Source: Daphnia pulex (lineage: Eukaryota > Arthropoda > Branchiopoda > Diplostraca > Daphniidae). From it: DNA of 64,000 nucleotides. The notes below the pieces were generated by a model. The model had not been told where the DNA came from and made no database searches. It saw only the letters and a program-made list of their open reading frames with translations. The position numbers and the translations under genes are program-made. Below, piece after piece: positions 27,501-38,458 of this stretch (position 1 is its first letter; every line of letters starts with the position of its first letter). The DNA is taken from NCBI RefSeq assembly GCF_021134715.1, contig NC_060020.1:8246001-8310000 (forward strand), read 5' to 3'.

Positions 27501-30500
27501 AGATGGAAAAGAAAAAGGAAAATGACTAATGGTATTTCTGGTTCTATTACGTGATATGTGCACAGGCGTGGGAGGAGTGAGCATCACGTCGATCCGAGTG
27601 CCACCGGCCGTTGAGAACGGTAGCGCCCCGGTGATATTGGACTGCGAGTACTCGCTGGCCTCACACGAGAAGCAAGGACTGGTCGTTCAGTGGTTCTTTC
27701 GCGACCACCCCGTGCCCGTCTACCAGTGGATTCCGGGAAAGAGGCCCCAAGATAACGGACCACTTAAAGGTCGCCTCAACCTGGAATACCGGGCCTCGGA
27801 AGATCCTTATCACCGTCACAGGGCCCTGGAGATAGTGCGACCATCCACCGACCTTGGAGGCGACTATCGCTGCAAAGTAGGCTATTCATATTCAACCGAT
27901 ATGTTATTTCATTGTATAATAAAATACCGGCGCGCATAAAGTATATCTCACTTTCCAACTTTGATTTCATATAGGTAGCCACTTTTGACAACGAAGACAC
28001 TCAAAACGCTCACATGGTCGTCTACGGTAAGGCGATGCTCAATCCATTACTTGTTCCTTTTCTTTTTTTTTCCATTTGGTCGTCTTCTTAAAAGGTTTTC
28101 GTGTTTCTCGCTTTTTGTTCTTTTGGTGCTATGTTTTTTGTGTGTGTGTGCATTATTTCCCTGGTTTGATTGCCACTCTATTTCTTTCTCACAAGCGGTA
28201 ATCATTTGTCACTGTCCCGTATTTTGGGTGTTCTCGGCGACCGAGTCCCTGTCACAACAAAGAAACAAAACTAGGAAAGTTATCACAGGCAGATGATCGC
28301 TTTAGAAACAAAAAGGGTATACAAGAATAACTACGGCTTGCATGTAATAATTAGCCACTGAGCTAAATAGAAAGAAAAAAAAGTCACGTTATTGCGATTG
28401 TAGCTACGACACATTGGAAATAATACAGGCCCTAGCGTACGATCAACTCGGGTTGACCCGTTGGCCTAAATTCAAATTTCCTTGCGGTCGGGTGCCGCGA
28501 TAGTTTAATGACCAAATGAAGGACAGGATTGATTGATGCGCACGGTATATAAGTCTCATTTCCCACATTACTCAATTCCTTTTCGGGATGGAAATGAATT
28601 TTGATGTCGACAAATAAAGCCGTCGAATATGCGCCGCAGTGGGAAGTGCTGCGAGAGAAAACCTCGGGGAAATTGGCGGCGATGATTTTGTTTGATTAGC
28701 CTGGGAATGCCTTTCAATATTTCGTCGTAAAACGGAGCGAAAGAATTATCGCATCGCAACTACAGCGTAACGGTGCACAATTCGCCCGCTCGTAAAAATC
28801 GACAAAAGGAGCAATTTTGATAGCAACACGGCCGTCCGCGTCCGTGCGTGTCTATCGCCTGTTGTCTCTACGCCTTTGATGAAAGCAACAACATCAAGTC
28901 AAATAAAGAAAACAACAGTAGATAAGAACCCCCAAAAATAATAAAATGGGAAAAATTTCAAGCCATTCGGGAGAGGATTGTTGGAACACGCCCGGAAACT
29001 TCTGCATCACACAATCCGCCTATATTTATATACGCTTAGCTTCCAATCACTCGATTCTTATCTCCTACCTTGGCCCGTGCTGTGTGTACAACTCTTAAAT
29101 AATGTAAAGCCAGCATAGCATAGCCCGTCTGTGATTGTACATTGATTACGTTTTTATTGGTTGAACTCATATGTTTGGTATCTGATTGCAGTGCCAGCCG
29201 CTACGTTCACAGTGGGAAAGACCAAGCCGACGATATCAACAGTGAATGTGACCTGCAAGGTCGAAGGCATCTACCCTCTTCCCCAACTCGAGCTGATTCA
29301 AGAGGACGGACCCCATGGCAGCAGGTACGGTAGACTTCGAGTTCTCGTTTTTCTTTCCAACCGCGACGTATTCGGCGCAAACATGCACCACAATAAATAG
29401 AAATCTTTGGTTTTGTATGTATATTTACGGTGTGTGTGTGTGTGTGTGTTGCGTGCGTGTACGTGCGAGTGCTGTGCGAGTCTGTGGGTGTCCGTGAGTC
29501 TCTGCTGTATAGAGAAGATATAAGGAAGGAGGTAAAAGTGGAAAGAGAAAAAGGGAAAGAGCGCTGGGGCTATAGAAGATGCAGAGAGCGAGACTGCGAG
29601 ACGGTGAAAGAGACTTAAGAGAGAGAGAGAGAGAGAGAGAAGCAAAGGGAAATAAACGGCTCGTGACCTCGCCGTGTCAAAAGCCACTCACGTTCTTATC
29701 ATTAAAATGCTACATCGACCGGCCGTCGTCGATGGCGCGTAATCTGTTCGGTCGTAAAACGTCTACCCTTTTGGAGCGCGGGCCATCGGGCCTCCTTTAA
29801 TGTTCATCTGGCTTGATTCTTTATTTATTGCTCATGGCTCTTTGCTTCTTTTTATTTGCCAGGATGGCCGTGAAAGAGACGACGCTGTTTGTTTCCTCGC
29901 GAGACGGACGCTACGACGCTACCTTGTTTCGAGTTCTCGAAGATAAACATCTACCTGCTGACACTGTCTTTGAGTGCCTCTTGTCTTTACCCGCCACAGA
30001 GTATCAAACCGTCCAGAAGTTGTCTTACCAACCAGGTATTGTACTACTCCGCTTAATCAACGATGAGCAATCATCTGCAAAAAGATGCAATCACTCCAAC
30101 TGCTGTCCATTTCACTGCTGTACATTTGAGTGATTGACATCTTATTGACATTTGGCAAATTTGGTTTAATTTACAATCACTGTTGGATGATGGGGACACG
30201 TAATTCACAATGGAAATCTCATTCTGACAATGGCTTATATCACCAGGTGCACCCGTGTCTGATGCCATGCCCCCGCCGGATAATGATATAGATGAGGATC
30301 AGTCACACACATGGATGGGCTCTGGTGGTGGGACAAGCATTCCTTCTTCCGTTTCGGCACCGCACCAATCCCTGGATTCTGTTGTTTCTTCCGCCGACGA
30401 GCAAACTCTGCAAAATGATTCCGAAAGCACTGACATGTGGCAGAGTGGCACGGGACGAGGCATTCGAGCCCACGAAACAATTGGTATTTATATAACTTGC

Positions 30501-31339
30501 TGACGCTCAATTATTTCTTTAAAAAACTTAAATAACGATTGGCTTAGAAATTAAAATATTAGTAGCGTGTGTTAGAATAGTCTTGATTTCATGACGATAG
30601 GATGAAAATAACTAAGTAAAACAACTTTGTAAAAGTTAAATTTATGTCTATTCAATTGAACCACAACGGATAAAGTTATTTGGACGATTTACGCGATGGA
30701 ATATACCGCGAGAATACTTTAGTGATTGTAAAATGTTACGACTCAGCTCCTATCAGAGTTATTATATTTTTCGTTCCGCTTCCGACAAAGTCCATCTTTA
30801 AAGAGAATTTTTGTAACACTTAAAATTATAAATGACTGCAAAGTAAAAAAAAAATGAAAGCGACAAAAATGCCACGGAATTCTTTTTACTTGGTAAAGTG
30901 TTTCCCAGAGTATTAAGACAGTGAAAAAAACAGTCCAAATCACTACAAATGTTATGTCCAAAACAATAAGAATGTGAAAATAAATGAAAATCAGAGAAAA
31001 GAAGATAAGGGAAGTCACTTTTCACGCCACAGTGACTCGCACTTTCCCTCTAATACGAGAGGAAAAAACAATATATTAAAAAAACCCATCGATGCACTGT
31101 TATATTTTGTATTGTAGGCTCGACAGCGCCTTTTTAAAAACATCTTTTACATTCAACATTTCAACTCATTCGCAATATCGATTGTTCAACTTTTGTGTGT
31201 CCAATGTTAACACGTTTAACGTTTTTGTTGTTTGCTATTTGTCGATTTGTTTCTAGACAATGGAGCAAATAACTACTTTCGACCGCGGATCCTTGAGCTT
31301 TTGTTGACGGTCGCCATTGTCGTAAAATACTTCGGCTGA
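15560..31339 (+). CDS. Two-Ig-domain secreted/GPI-type adhesion protein (Beat-like)
   Basis: Seven exons join in frame to 349 residues: 15560-15620, 27566-27876, 27975-28026, 29192-29324, 29863-30035, 30247-30483 and 31257-31339. All have GT-AG borders and compatible phases. Exon 1 encodes only a signal peptide (MAKSLHIVFTFTISLLCSNL). Exons 2-3 form a V-type Ig domain with the Cys pair in LDCEYS and DYRCKV. Exons 4-5 form a second Ig-like domain with Cys in VTCKVEG and FECLLS. Exon 6 is a low-complexity Ser/Gly/Asp linker. The last exon ends in a short hydrophobic run (ILELLLTVAIVV) and no cytoplasmic tail, as in GPI-anchored proteins. The layout matches the arthropod Beaten-path-like family of neuronal adhesion molecules; the exact orthologue is not known to me. 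The 11.9-kb first intron is exceptional here, and the other introns are 98-1165 bp. Confidence 0.75.
20680..20698. repeat. (GA)n microsatellite
   Basis: A run of alternating AG inside the first intron of the Ig-domain gene, followed by a purine-rich GGAGG stretch. Confidence 0.8.
24699..24715. repeat. (CT)n microsatellite
   Basis: A CT dinucleotide run inside a pyrimidine-rich block, 24620-24740, in the same intron. Confidence 0.8.
29430..29449. repeat. (TG)n microsatellite
   Basis: A TG dinucleotide run in the intron between exons 4 and 5 of the Ig-domain gene; a GA run follows at 29619-29641. Confidence 0.85.
29619..29641. repeat. (GA)n microsatellite
   Basis: An uninterrupted GA run of about 23 bp in the intron between exons 4 and 5 of the Ig-domain gene. 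Confidence 0.85.
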
Positions 31340-32765
31340 AACTTCCGGTTTACACCACGTCCTTCCTTCTAGTTTCTCCTCAACTGTATCGATTTATCAC
31401 CAACCACCCCCTCTATAAAAAAAAATCCTCTTCCGTTTTATCGGAGGAAGATGATGAAAATTGCCTCATCTGTAACCAATCAGTCAATTTCCTATCGGAT
31501 CTTCCTCGCTCATATGATGTCAAGCAATTTTCAAATTTTCTTTATATACATACTATAAATATTTGCACAATACTAATGACTAGACTAAGAAGATATATAT
31601 ATTGTGTGCTTATATTTTTCTGTAAAAAGTGATCCTAAACGCATCATCGATGGAATTTTGGCTTCGCCTTATTCTTATTGTATTGAGTTGAACAAAAGAT
31701 TCAGGAAACTTTTTGGTTTCAACCCGACTTCATGTACTTTTGCATTTCAATAGAAAAGAGAGAAGCGCCTACTAAATTAAAATCGTTATCGAGCAGAACA
31801 TTCTTTTTTTTTTACAATTTTACAGTTACTTCTTCATCCCTTTTCAATTCAGCACCACGAATAATAATCTGGCCTCTTAAAACAAACCAATTTACATAAT
31901 TCAGTCACCTGAGGACTCGAGTATGAGTCATTTGATGTAAATGACTACAACCAATTCGATCTTAAAAAGGTTTGCAATTTACACAATTAGTCGTGTTAAA
32001 TGTCTAGTCATCAATGACCAACAACAGCCTTGGTTATTCGCGGTGCAGAATTATTAATACATTCACAATTTGCTATTTATCATTATTGCCTTAGTTCTAC
32101 CATCATAATAAATTTTCCCCGCGCTGTGGATTAATTGAACACCTGCAAATTTCAGTAATAAGTAATAGCTTATTGTTGTTACTTATAAACATCTAGCTAA
32201 TCTAACTACAACCTTATGTTCTTGAGAAATTGTATTTCATTCATAAGACAGACTAAAACATATTTTTCCCAAGTTGTTTTTTCAATTGTTTGTCTCTGAT
32301 GTATCAGTCACCATAAATCATATGTGTAATTAACAAATTTATTGATAACATAAATAAAAAATACGACACACTTCAAATGAATTGATAAAAATATTCGGCT
32401 AAACATGTCATCAGTGTTCATCAACGGCGTCCAAATCATACCCTAAATTAACATAGGTTGTAAATGAGCATACACGGCGTTTTAAATTGAAGAGGGTCCC
32501 TCAACTCCCTCCCCTTTAATATTTTCCGCGAATTAAATAAAAAGAGGAATTGTTTCAACCGGGTAAAATATGAACAATTCAACAAAAAAAAGTTCCCTTT
32601 TTTTTGGAATACTATCATGTCGAGACACCGAAATACGTAACCATGGAGATACATCGCAGTTGACGGTGCGCAGTTGCTACAGCAATAATACTGAACAAGA
32701 TTGTATAGGTGTGTTTCAAAATTTTGTGAAAAAAGGATTTCCCTTGCGAAAAAACTGATTTTAAA
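31340..32765. other. 3' UTR and intergenic DNA between Ig-domain gene and ODAD1-like gene
   Basis: AT-rich sequence without a convincing coding frame. It should hold the 3' UTR of the Ig-domain gene; an AATAAA at 32107-32112 and another near 32353 are possible poly(A) signals. The promoter of the next gene must lie in the last few hundred bases. Confidence 0.5.
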
Positions 32766-34493
32766 ATGGCGAGTTCTGGTAGAGGTAACAATGCGAAAGA
32801 TTCCAGCAAAAAGGATAAGGTGGCGGATTCCCTCCGAGATGAAATGGAGTTGGTAACAGCAGCTTCACTGGAACTTCAAAAGTTAAAAAGACAGCTTCGC
32901 CAAACAAGAACAGACTTGAGTACATCGAAAATTGCAAGTCGCAAGACCATTCAACGTCAATGTAAGGGAATTGAAATGCTTGAGAAAGAGAAAGCGGACT
33001 GTGAAGCCAAACTCTCTCTCCTTAAAGCTTCTCAAAAACCTCCTCAAGCAGTACACAAACTAATACAGAAATATCATCAAGCCAATCAACAACTTGAAAA
33101 TATTCGCCAAGAATTGCAGTCCGCTAAGACAGAACTTCACGATAAGGATAAGAGACGGTTAAACAGGTACAGATCGCCAGTGACTGAAACCACAATAAAG
33201 CCAACACAGGACAAGCTTGATCAAGTGATGCTGCAGTACAACAAAATATTGGCAAAAAATGTACAACTTCGGCTACAGCTAGAAGAAATGATGAAGGTGA
33301 AAGAAGAATTCATCAGAAATCTAAAACAATTGCAGAATGAACGTAGTCAAGTAAGAATGACGGTAGATCGACTCTACGAAGAAAACACTGCCCTGTTTTT
33401 ACAGAGAGAAGAATTTCGTTTGGTATGTAATAGTGGCGCTTTCCTTTGGGATTTTTTAAAATTGTTTTTATTAGGACACTGTGGTAATCCAGACTGTACT
33501 ATTGGTCCACTTTACGTATTACTCCTTTATTATTAGTAAGTTTAACTCACGAGTATAAAGAATAATTGCCAACCAAATAAATAAAAAAACTTGCGTTCCA
33601 AAATTTAAAAACAGTTTCAGAATAATGCCATTGGAAAGCGCATACATTTAATTTAATGACTATGTGGCTAAACGTAATATACTAATATTTTACAATTGAA
33701 TCGAAAGAAATTGAACCTCCTACGGGAAAAATTGGAAACGACACGCATCCAAGGTCAACGGGATCTCCGTGAATACCGTCGATTGCTGAACAATGACGAG
33801 AAGCTGAATGTTTTCCTAGAAATGAAAAACCAAGAACGCCCCTGCATTGACCTGACTAATCGCAGTAACGCGCAACAAACAGGCGACGACCATATGGCGA
33901 TGAAAGTAGTTGAAGAGTGGCGGGAAACTTTGGTTTCTCAATGTGGCCACTGTAATTTCACTGAAATAGTTCAACAATATCTGCACAATTTAGAGCAAGG
34001 ATACGTGATGTACGGTTTGATTGCTCAAAAGAATAACGAAATTGATCGATTAGAAGATGAAATAAGTGACATGGAGCAGAGTTTGGAACACCATCGGTCC
34101 AAAAGCCACCAAATGTCTGAACCGATTTCATCAAATTCCATTTTTGAAAACAGGAATTCCTCAAACTCAAGAAGCCCTCGTAAGCAAGAGCAGGAATCAG
34201 CTATCGCCTCTCAATTCATCGCAAAGTTCCAAAGCATTTTGAACACTATGGATCTAAAAGTAACGCTATTAACAGATCAAGGAAACCCAATATTTTTCGA
34301 TTTCCCAAAAGTGATTGAACAGTGTAATTTAGGATGTACGTTGCTAGTAGAACGTACTAATCAACTAGTTGCAAGTGTTACTTCGACCGATAGCAGCTCA
34401 AACAAACAGAGATCATGGGATTACCCTGCTATTCCTCCACTGGCAACTTCACGTTCGTCAAACTCGTCCGGTTCACGCGAAAGCCCAAATTAG
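32766..34493 (+). CDS. ODAD1: Outer dynein arm docking complex protein (ODAD1/CCDC114-CCDC63 family)
   Basis: Two exons, 32766-33422 and 33708-34493, join in phase 0 to give 480 residues. The acceptor (CGAAAG) is weak, but an ACTAAT branch-like sequence lies 25 nt upstream and the frame is exact. The protein is a near-continuous coiled coil to about residue 370, then a Ser/Asn-rich tail. The N-terminal block (LQKLKRQLRQTRTDLS, then KTIQRQCKGIEMLEKEK) and the middle block (LDQVMLQYNKILAKNVQLR) follow the order seen in CCDC63/CCDC114 and Chlamydomonas DC2. These anchor outer dynein arms to axonemal doublets. The exact paralogue cannot be fixed; arthropods usually have few. The gene converges on MED17 with 158 bp between stop codons. 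Confidence 0.75.
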
Positions 34494-34651
34494 TAATTTT
34501 AAAAAGGTAAACTTTAATCGTGAAACAAATCTCTCGTTGATTTTCGAAAAAACATGAAATACACATTGAAAATTATGTAGAAAGTAAAATTTCAAATACA
34601 GCTGGCAAAAGTACAGATTTTCGAATGTATTCGACACGCAAACTATCTCAT

Positions 34652-37263
34652 TCAATTGGATGGCTGAAGGTAAGTAAGAGAAGCCATTAATAGTTCCATT
34701 CGGCTGAGAAAATTTCTTCCTTCTAATTTCTCTAGTCGGACTTCTTCGTAGCTAGCGTTCAGTTGTTCCCAACGTACGTCTTTCAACACTTTGTTCTTCT
34801 CAATATCAGGACGTGGATATGTGGACAAGTAAACTTGAGGTTGAGCTGCCTGAGGCCCGCAGCGAACACTTAAAACTCTATCAAGGATAAATGCGGATAT
34901 TTGAGGATCAAAAATATTATTCAAAAAAAAAAAAATCTCCTTATACCTATTTCCCGATGGAGATGACAAAATACATGACGATGCATTACCAAGTGGTTCG
35001 ACTGGTCCTAAACCCAAATGTGCTGAACTGCTTACCACGTGCCAGCCGAGGAATCGCGCCAGTGACTGTACTGCGTTGATTTGATGTTGTGAAATCTTAA
35101 GAGAAAGAAAATGAACATAATTTAATGTCGATATTTTTCCAGTAGTAACGAGAAAGTTAAAACTAAGACATCCTTCTCACAGACTCGAGCTAACGTGTAA
35201 TTGTTTATCTGGAATATTTAACTTTGTTAATGAAGTTTACCTGGCATAGAATAAGATCACGTAACTCTTGTGGTTCGTACGACATCTGAAGAACACGACC
35301 ATCACGGCAGATGCATTTCAGAGTTTTTTCTCCAACGTGTACTACCAATGCTGTCCGTTGAAGGGTATCGTAACCATGCGTCATGATAATTATTTTAACA
35401 CATGAAAGAGTTGGAGAGTTTAGAACGTTCCAGTGTGATATAATAAGGGGGTCACGAATCTCTCGAGCAATAGAGTCGATCACAAACATCGTCCTTAGTC
35501 TGAGTACAACATGTTGTCCTTGTCTTATTATCTGTTCAAGTATGTTTTCACTAAAAAAGAAAAGAATTACAATTTTCACAATTACTTCATTAATACATAC
35601 ATATACTTGTAGATCTATAAAGTATATTTGCTTGACTTAGCCAACGGTATCGTACTTTTTTGTCATTGAGAGAAGTTCATCTCTGTCGTAGGCGTGTGGT
35701 CCTGCAAGTCGTCGTCGTTTGGTAGGTCCAAGTGGTGCTGATGAAGGATGAGGTACCGGCTGACCAACATTATTCAAGTGCACTTGTCGCAAAAGTTGGT
35801 GAAGCGAGTGCTCTAGTATATCTGACCGGCGAAATAAGATAAAATTGAACAGAGAATACTTACACGAGAAAATCGCACTGTATACTTACAGTTATGATCA
35901 ACCTTGGCGATTGGAGAAGTAGAATTACTTACTGGCTGGCGTTTCTCGACCCCTACACTTTGAGATGACTGGAAATGAATGGATAGTTGGATACCGGGAA
36001 ATAACTAGATTAATAATGAAAGAGAATTTAGTTTAAATTAGAAAACTCTTGTAACTTTACAGTACACACCGATGCAGTGATTTGATTACCAACAACCATG
36101 TGAGGAATTGCAGCCTGTAGTTGAACTGCTTCTCGCGCTAAATGTGAGAACAACTCTTTACAAAATAATACATTTTGAGCTGCTTCAAGTTTGCCCGTCC
36201 AAGGATTTGCATCTCGTGAAGGATCCGAGTGAGTTAGTGAAGCGTGAAGTAAATTAAGGTTGGCTGTGCATAATATATCCTGATCTGAATAGTAATTTTT
36301 TAAAAATAAAATGGAGAAAAAACCTAGAATAAAACAAGTTATTGATTAGCTTACCTTTCTGGATAGTAACTTGGATATAAGCTGTTCCTCCAAGCTCAGT
36401 GGGGATGGTAACCTTAATCATTGATGGTTTAGGCTGATTTTCACTAATGGTTTCATTGGATAAACCTGGAACAGGATCTTCAGATTTTGTGACTTCAAAA
36501 ATACCAGTGTGATAAAATCGAGAGCCTGCTGATTTGTAACTTAGATCTCCAAGGATAGCATTGCCAATTTTTTTTAGAGTCCAATTTTGCCTCAGCCTCA
36601 AAAGCTCAAGGTGAAAATCTTGATTACTTTTAGCCCTGGCTGTATCTGACTGTGATATTTTAAGACGTTCTGCACCATGCAACAAAATATTGGCAGCTGC
36701 AGTCAAACCCTAAAAGCATAACAAAATATGTTTGAAATACAACTTAAAGCAGCAACAGATAAGAAACAATTACCCTTTTCTTTGAAAATAATTGAGCAAG
36801 TTGTCGTTGATCAGGTTGTTCTTGTTGAACAGGATCCAATACCATGTATCGTTTATCTTTGGCAACTGTAATTACATCAGCAAGTACACACACTTCAGTC
36901 AATGCTGAACGCAGTTTATTCCGGACAGAATCCCATGGCCAACTAGAAGCTTGTAGATCTGGTTTTTTAGAATCTTCTTCTACATCTTTTTCTGTGGCAC
37001 TAGTTATAGGAGGCATTTCTTCATTATCTTCTTCATCATCTCCTTTCATCCAATCTATTTTGTGTGCTTGTTTTGTTAAATTTTCCGACAATGTCAAAGG
37101 CCTATTTGAAAAATTTCCATGTAACATATGTCTTTCTGATTAAGTGTAAAAGTACTTACAATTGATACACTTCTTGGCCATCATAAGCAATTTCCTGAAT
37201 CAAATTTTCTGCAGGTGCCTCAACCGAAACATTAACAGAATTGTTGGCGAATAAATCATCCAT
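34652..37263 (-). CDS. MED17: Mediator of RNA polymerase II transcription subunit 17
   Basis: Nine exons on the minus strand join without a frame break to 643 residues: 37160-37263, 36774-37101, 36355-36709, 36070-36284, 35890-35968, 35656-35821, 35241-35550, 34947-35095 and 34652-34877. Human MED17 is of similar size (about 650). Family blocks are evident: LRSALTEVCVLADVITVAKD with RYMVLDPVQ, GLTAAANILLHGAERLK, ILGDLSYKSAGSRF, KLEAAQNVLFCKELFSHLAR, and the C-terminal EGRNFLSRMELLMASL. MED17 is a central scaffold of the Mediator head module and is essential for Pol II transcription. The start is the first Met after upstream stops (MDDLFANNSVNVSVEAP). Introns are mostly 60-110 bp. No damage is visible, in contrast to genes a few kb to the right. 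Confidence 0.93.
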
Positions 37264-37421
37264 GGTGAACTAAATGTAAATCGCGGTACTATAATTTACA
37301 ATTTAGCTCTTAAGTCTTAACTTCAGCCCGACAGTAAATTTTGTTTTTGTTTGTTTCTTATCGGAGTCTGACTCTGAATAACAATTCGGTACAAAGCCGA
37401 CTGCCCAGTCCCAGTGGTGTC

Positions 37422-37794
37422 ATGTGTCACTCAGTATTTAAGGAAAACCTATTTGCCAGATTTCTAAAAACTTGCCTGGTTAAAAACTTAAAATCGGTAA
37501 AAAAAAAATTAAATAATAACTTGTGTTTGTTCAGGCTCTCTCTATAGCAGGGGCAGGGGTATGGAGAGGATTTGTATGATGGATTTGGAGGTCACGCAAA
37601 ACCCGAAATTTACCCAAAAGGTGCCGGTTCCTCCAGTTCATCACTTTCAGGCACTAAAAAGAAGAGAGGACCAGTCACAATGAAAATTAAAGGTAAACAC
37701 TGTTTATCATTACTGAAATAGGATATTTAAAAGCTTTTTTTTCTTTACAGGTAAAACGCAGACCACGACATTAGATTACTTTTACTCTCAATAA
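37422..37794 (+). CDS. Small protein resembling the TRAIP C-terminal tail (PIP-box-like end)
   Basis: Three exons, 37422-37496, 37551-37692 and 37751-37794, give an 86-residue frame with exact phases. The last two exons are well supported. Exon 1 is less certain because its intron is only 54 bp. The coding part contains YDGFGGHAKPEIYPKG, a Ser run, basic KKKRGPVTMKIKGK, and ends TTTLDYFYSQ-stop. As I recall it, the vertebrate TRAIP C-terminus has DGLGGRTK, then a basic linker and a terminal PCNA-interacting box (LDTFL); order and spacing agree. The RING and coiled-coil part of TRAIP lies 660 bp away on the opposite strand and ends without this tail. This could be a tail separated by inversion that gained a new first exon, a pseudo-exon pair, or an unrelated PIP-box protein. 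It is divergent from MED17, with 158 bp between start codons. Confidence 0.5.
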
Positions 37795-38103
37795 TATACA
37801 TTGAAGATGTTAATTTGCTGCTAATAGTCTATCCATCAATGTCCTCCAAAAACAAATTGTCTTTTTTGTATCCTTGTAGAATTAAGTAATCTGCTGTGCT
37901 GCATGAACAACAATAGTCAGCTTTTTTTGGCAAAACAATTCTAGAAGTCAAGCATAAATTATGATTTGGTTATAAATTATATTACATTAATTATAAATTT
38001 AGGTAATAGATGCAAAGGTAGAATCAAGATTTGTATTTAGAACATTGAGTTTTACACAAAACTTAATCCTCGCGAATTTGAGAAACTACTTTTTGGCCTG
38101 GTT
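37795..38103. other. Short AT-rich spacer
   Basis: No coding frame recognised. It would hold the 3' ends of the + strand small gene and of the - strand RPL29-like exon. Confidence 0.4.
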
Positions 38104-38193
38104 CTAGCGGTACTTGGCGACACTCATCGACAAAGCAGTGCTCAGATTGCGTGCGCGCGATTTCTTCATGTTCCTCAAAAACTTGCGATCGAC
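38104..38193 (-). pseudogene. Orphan exon resembling ribosomal protein eL29 (RPL29)
   Basis: On the minus strand a good acceptor (TTTGCAG) is followed by 29 codons and a stop. They start VDRKFLRNMKKSRARN, close to the eukaryotic eL29 core (GVD-KFLRNM followed by basic residues). The following sequence (LSTALSMSVAKYR) diverges from what I know of the family. The 5' exons that should encode the invariant start (MAKSKNHT-like) are not found upstream, where TRAIP sequence lies instead. It is best read as a stranded 3' exon copy; a chance match in a terminal exon of another gene is possible. Confidence 0.4.
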
Positions 38194-38458
38194 CTGCAAA
38201 TGATGAGAAACATTAAAACATTAATCTCAACTACCATCTGTTAAACACATGCATGGCACGAAAAGTTCAAGTCAAGTAACTTAGAATGAAGTATACTGAT
38301 TTTTTGATTTTAGTGAACAGTAATCAATATGGGCTTGGTTTTTAAAGCAAAGAGGAACTACAAAGAATCTTCAAAAGTATACCGCACAACCGATTCTAGT
38401 CAATTTGAAATATGTTCCAAATAATGAAATAACTAAGGAAACCTTTGTTGGATGGGCA

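Larger units (their letters stand above)
15621..27565 (+). other. 11.9-kb first intron of the Ig-domain gene
   Basis: The intron runs from a consensus donor (GTAAGT) to the acceptor CACAG before exon 2. I see no nested gene. It contains homopolymer runs, a G11 run near 16280, GA/CT microsatellites and pyrimidine-rich blocks. A 158-codon open frame at 24758-25234 has no recognisable domain. Long first introns of neuronal adhesion genes commonly carry enhancers; that role is inference here. Confidence 0.6.
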
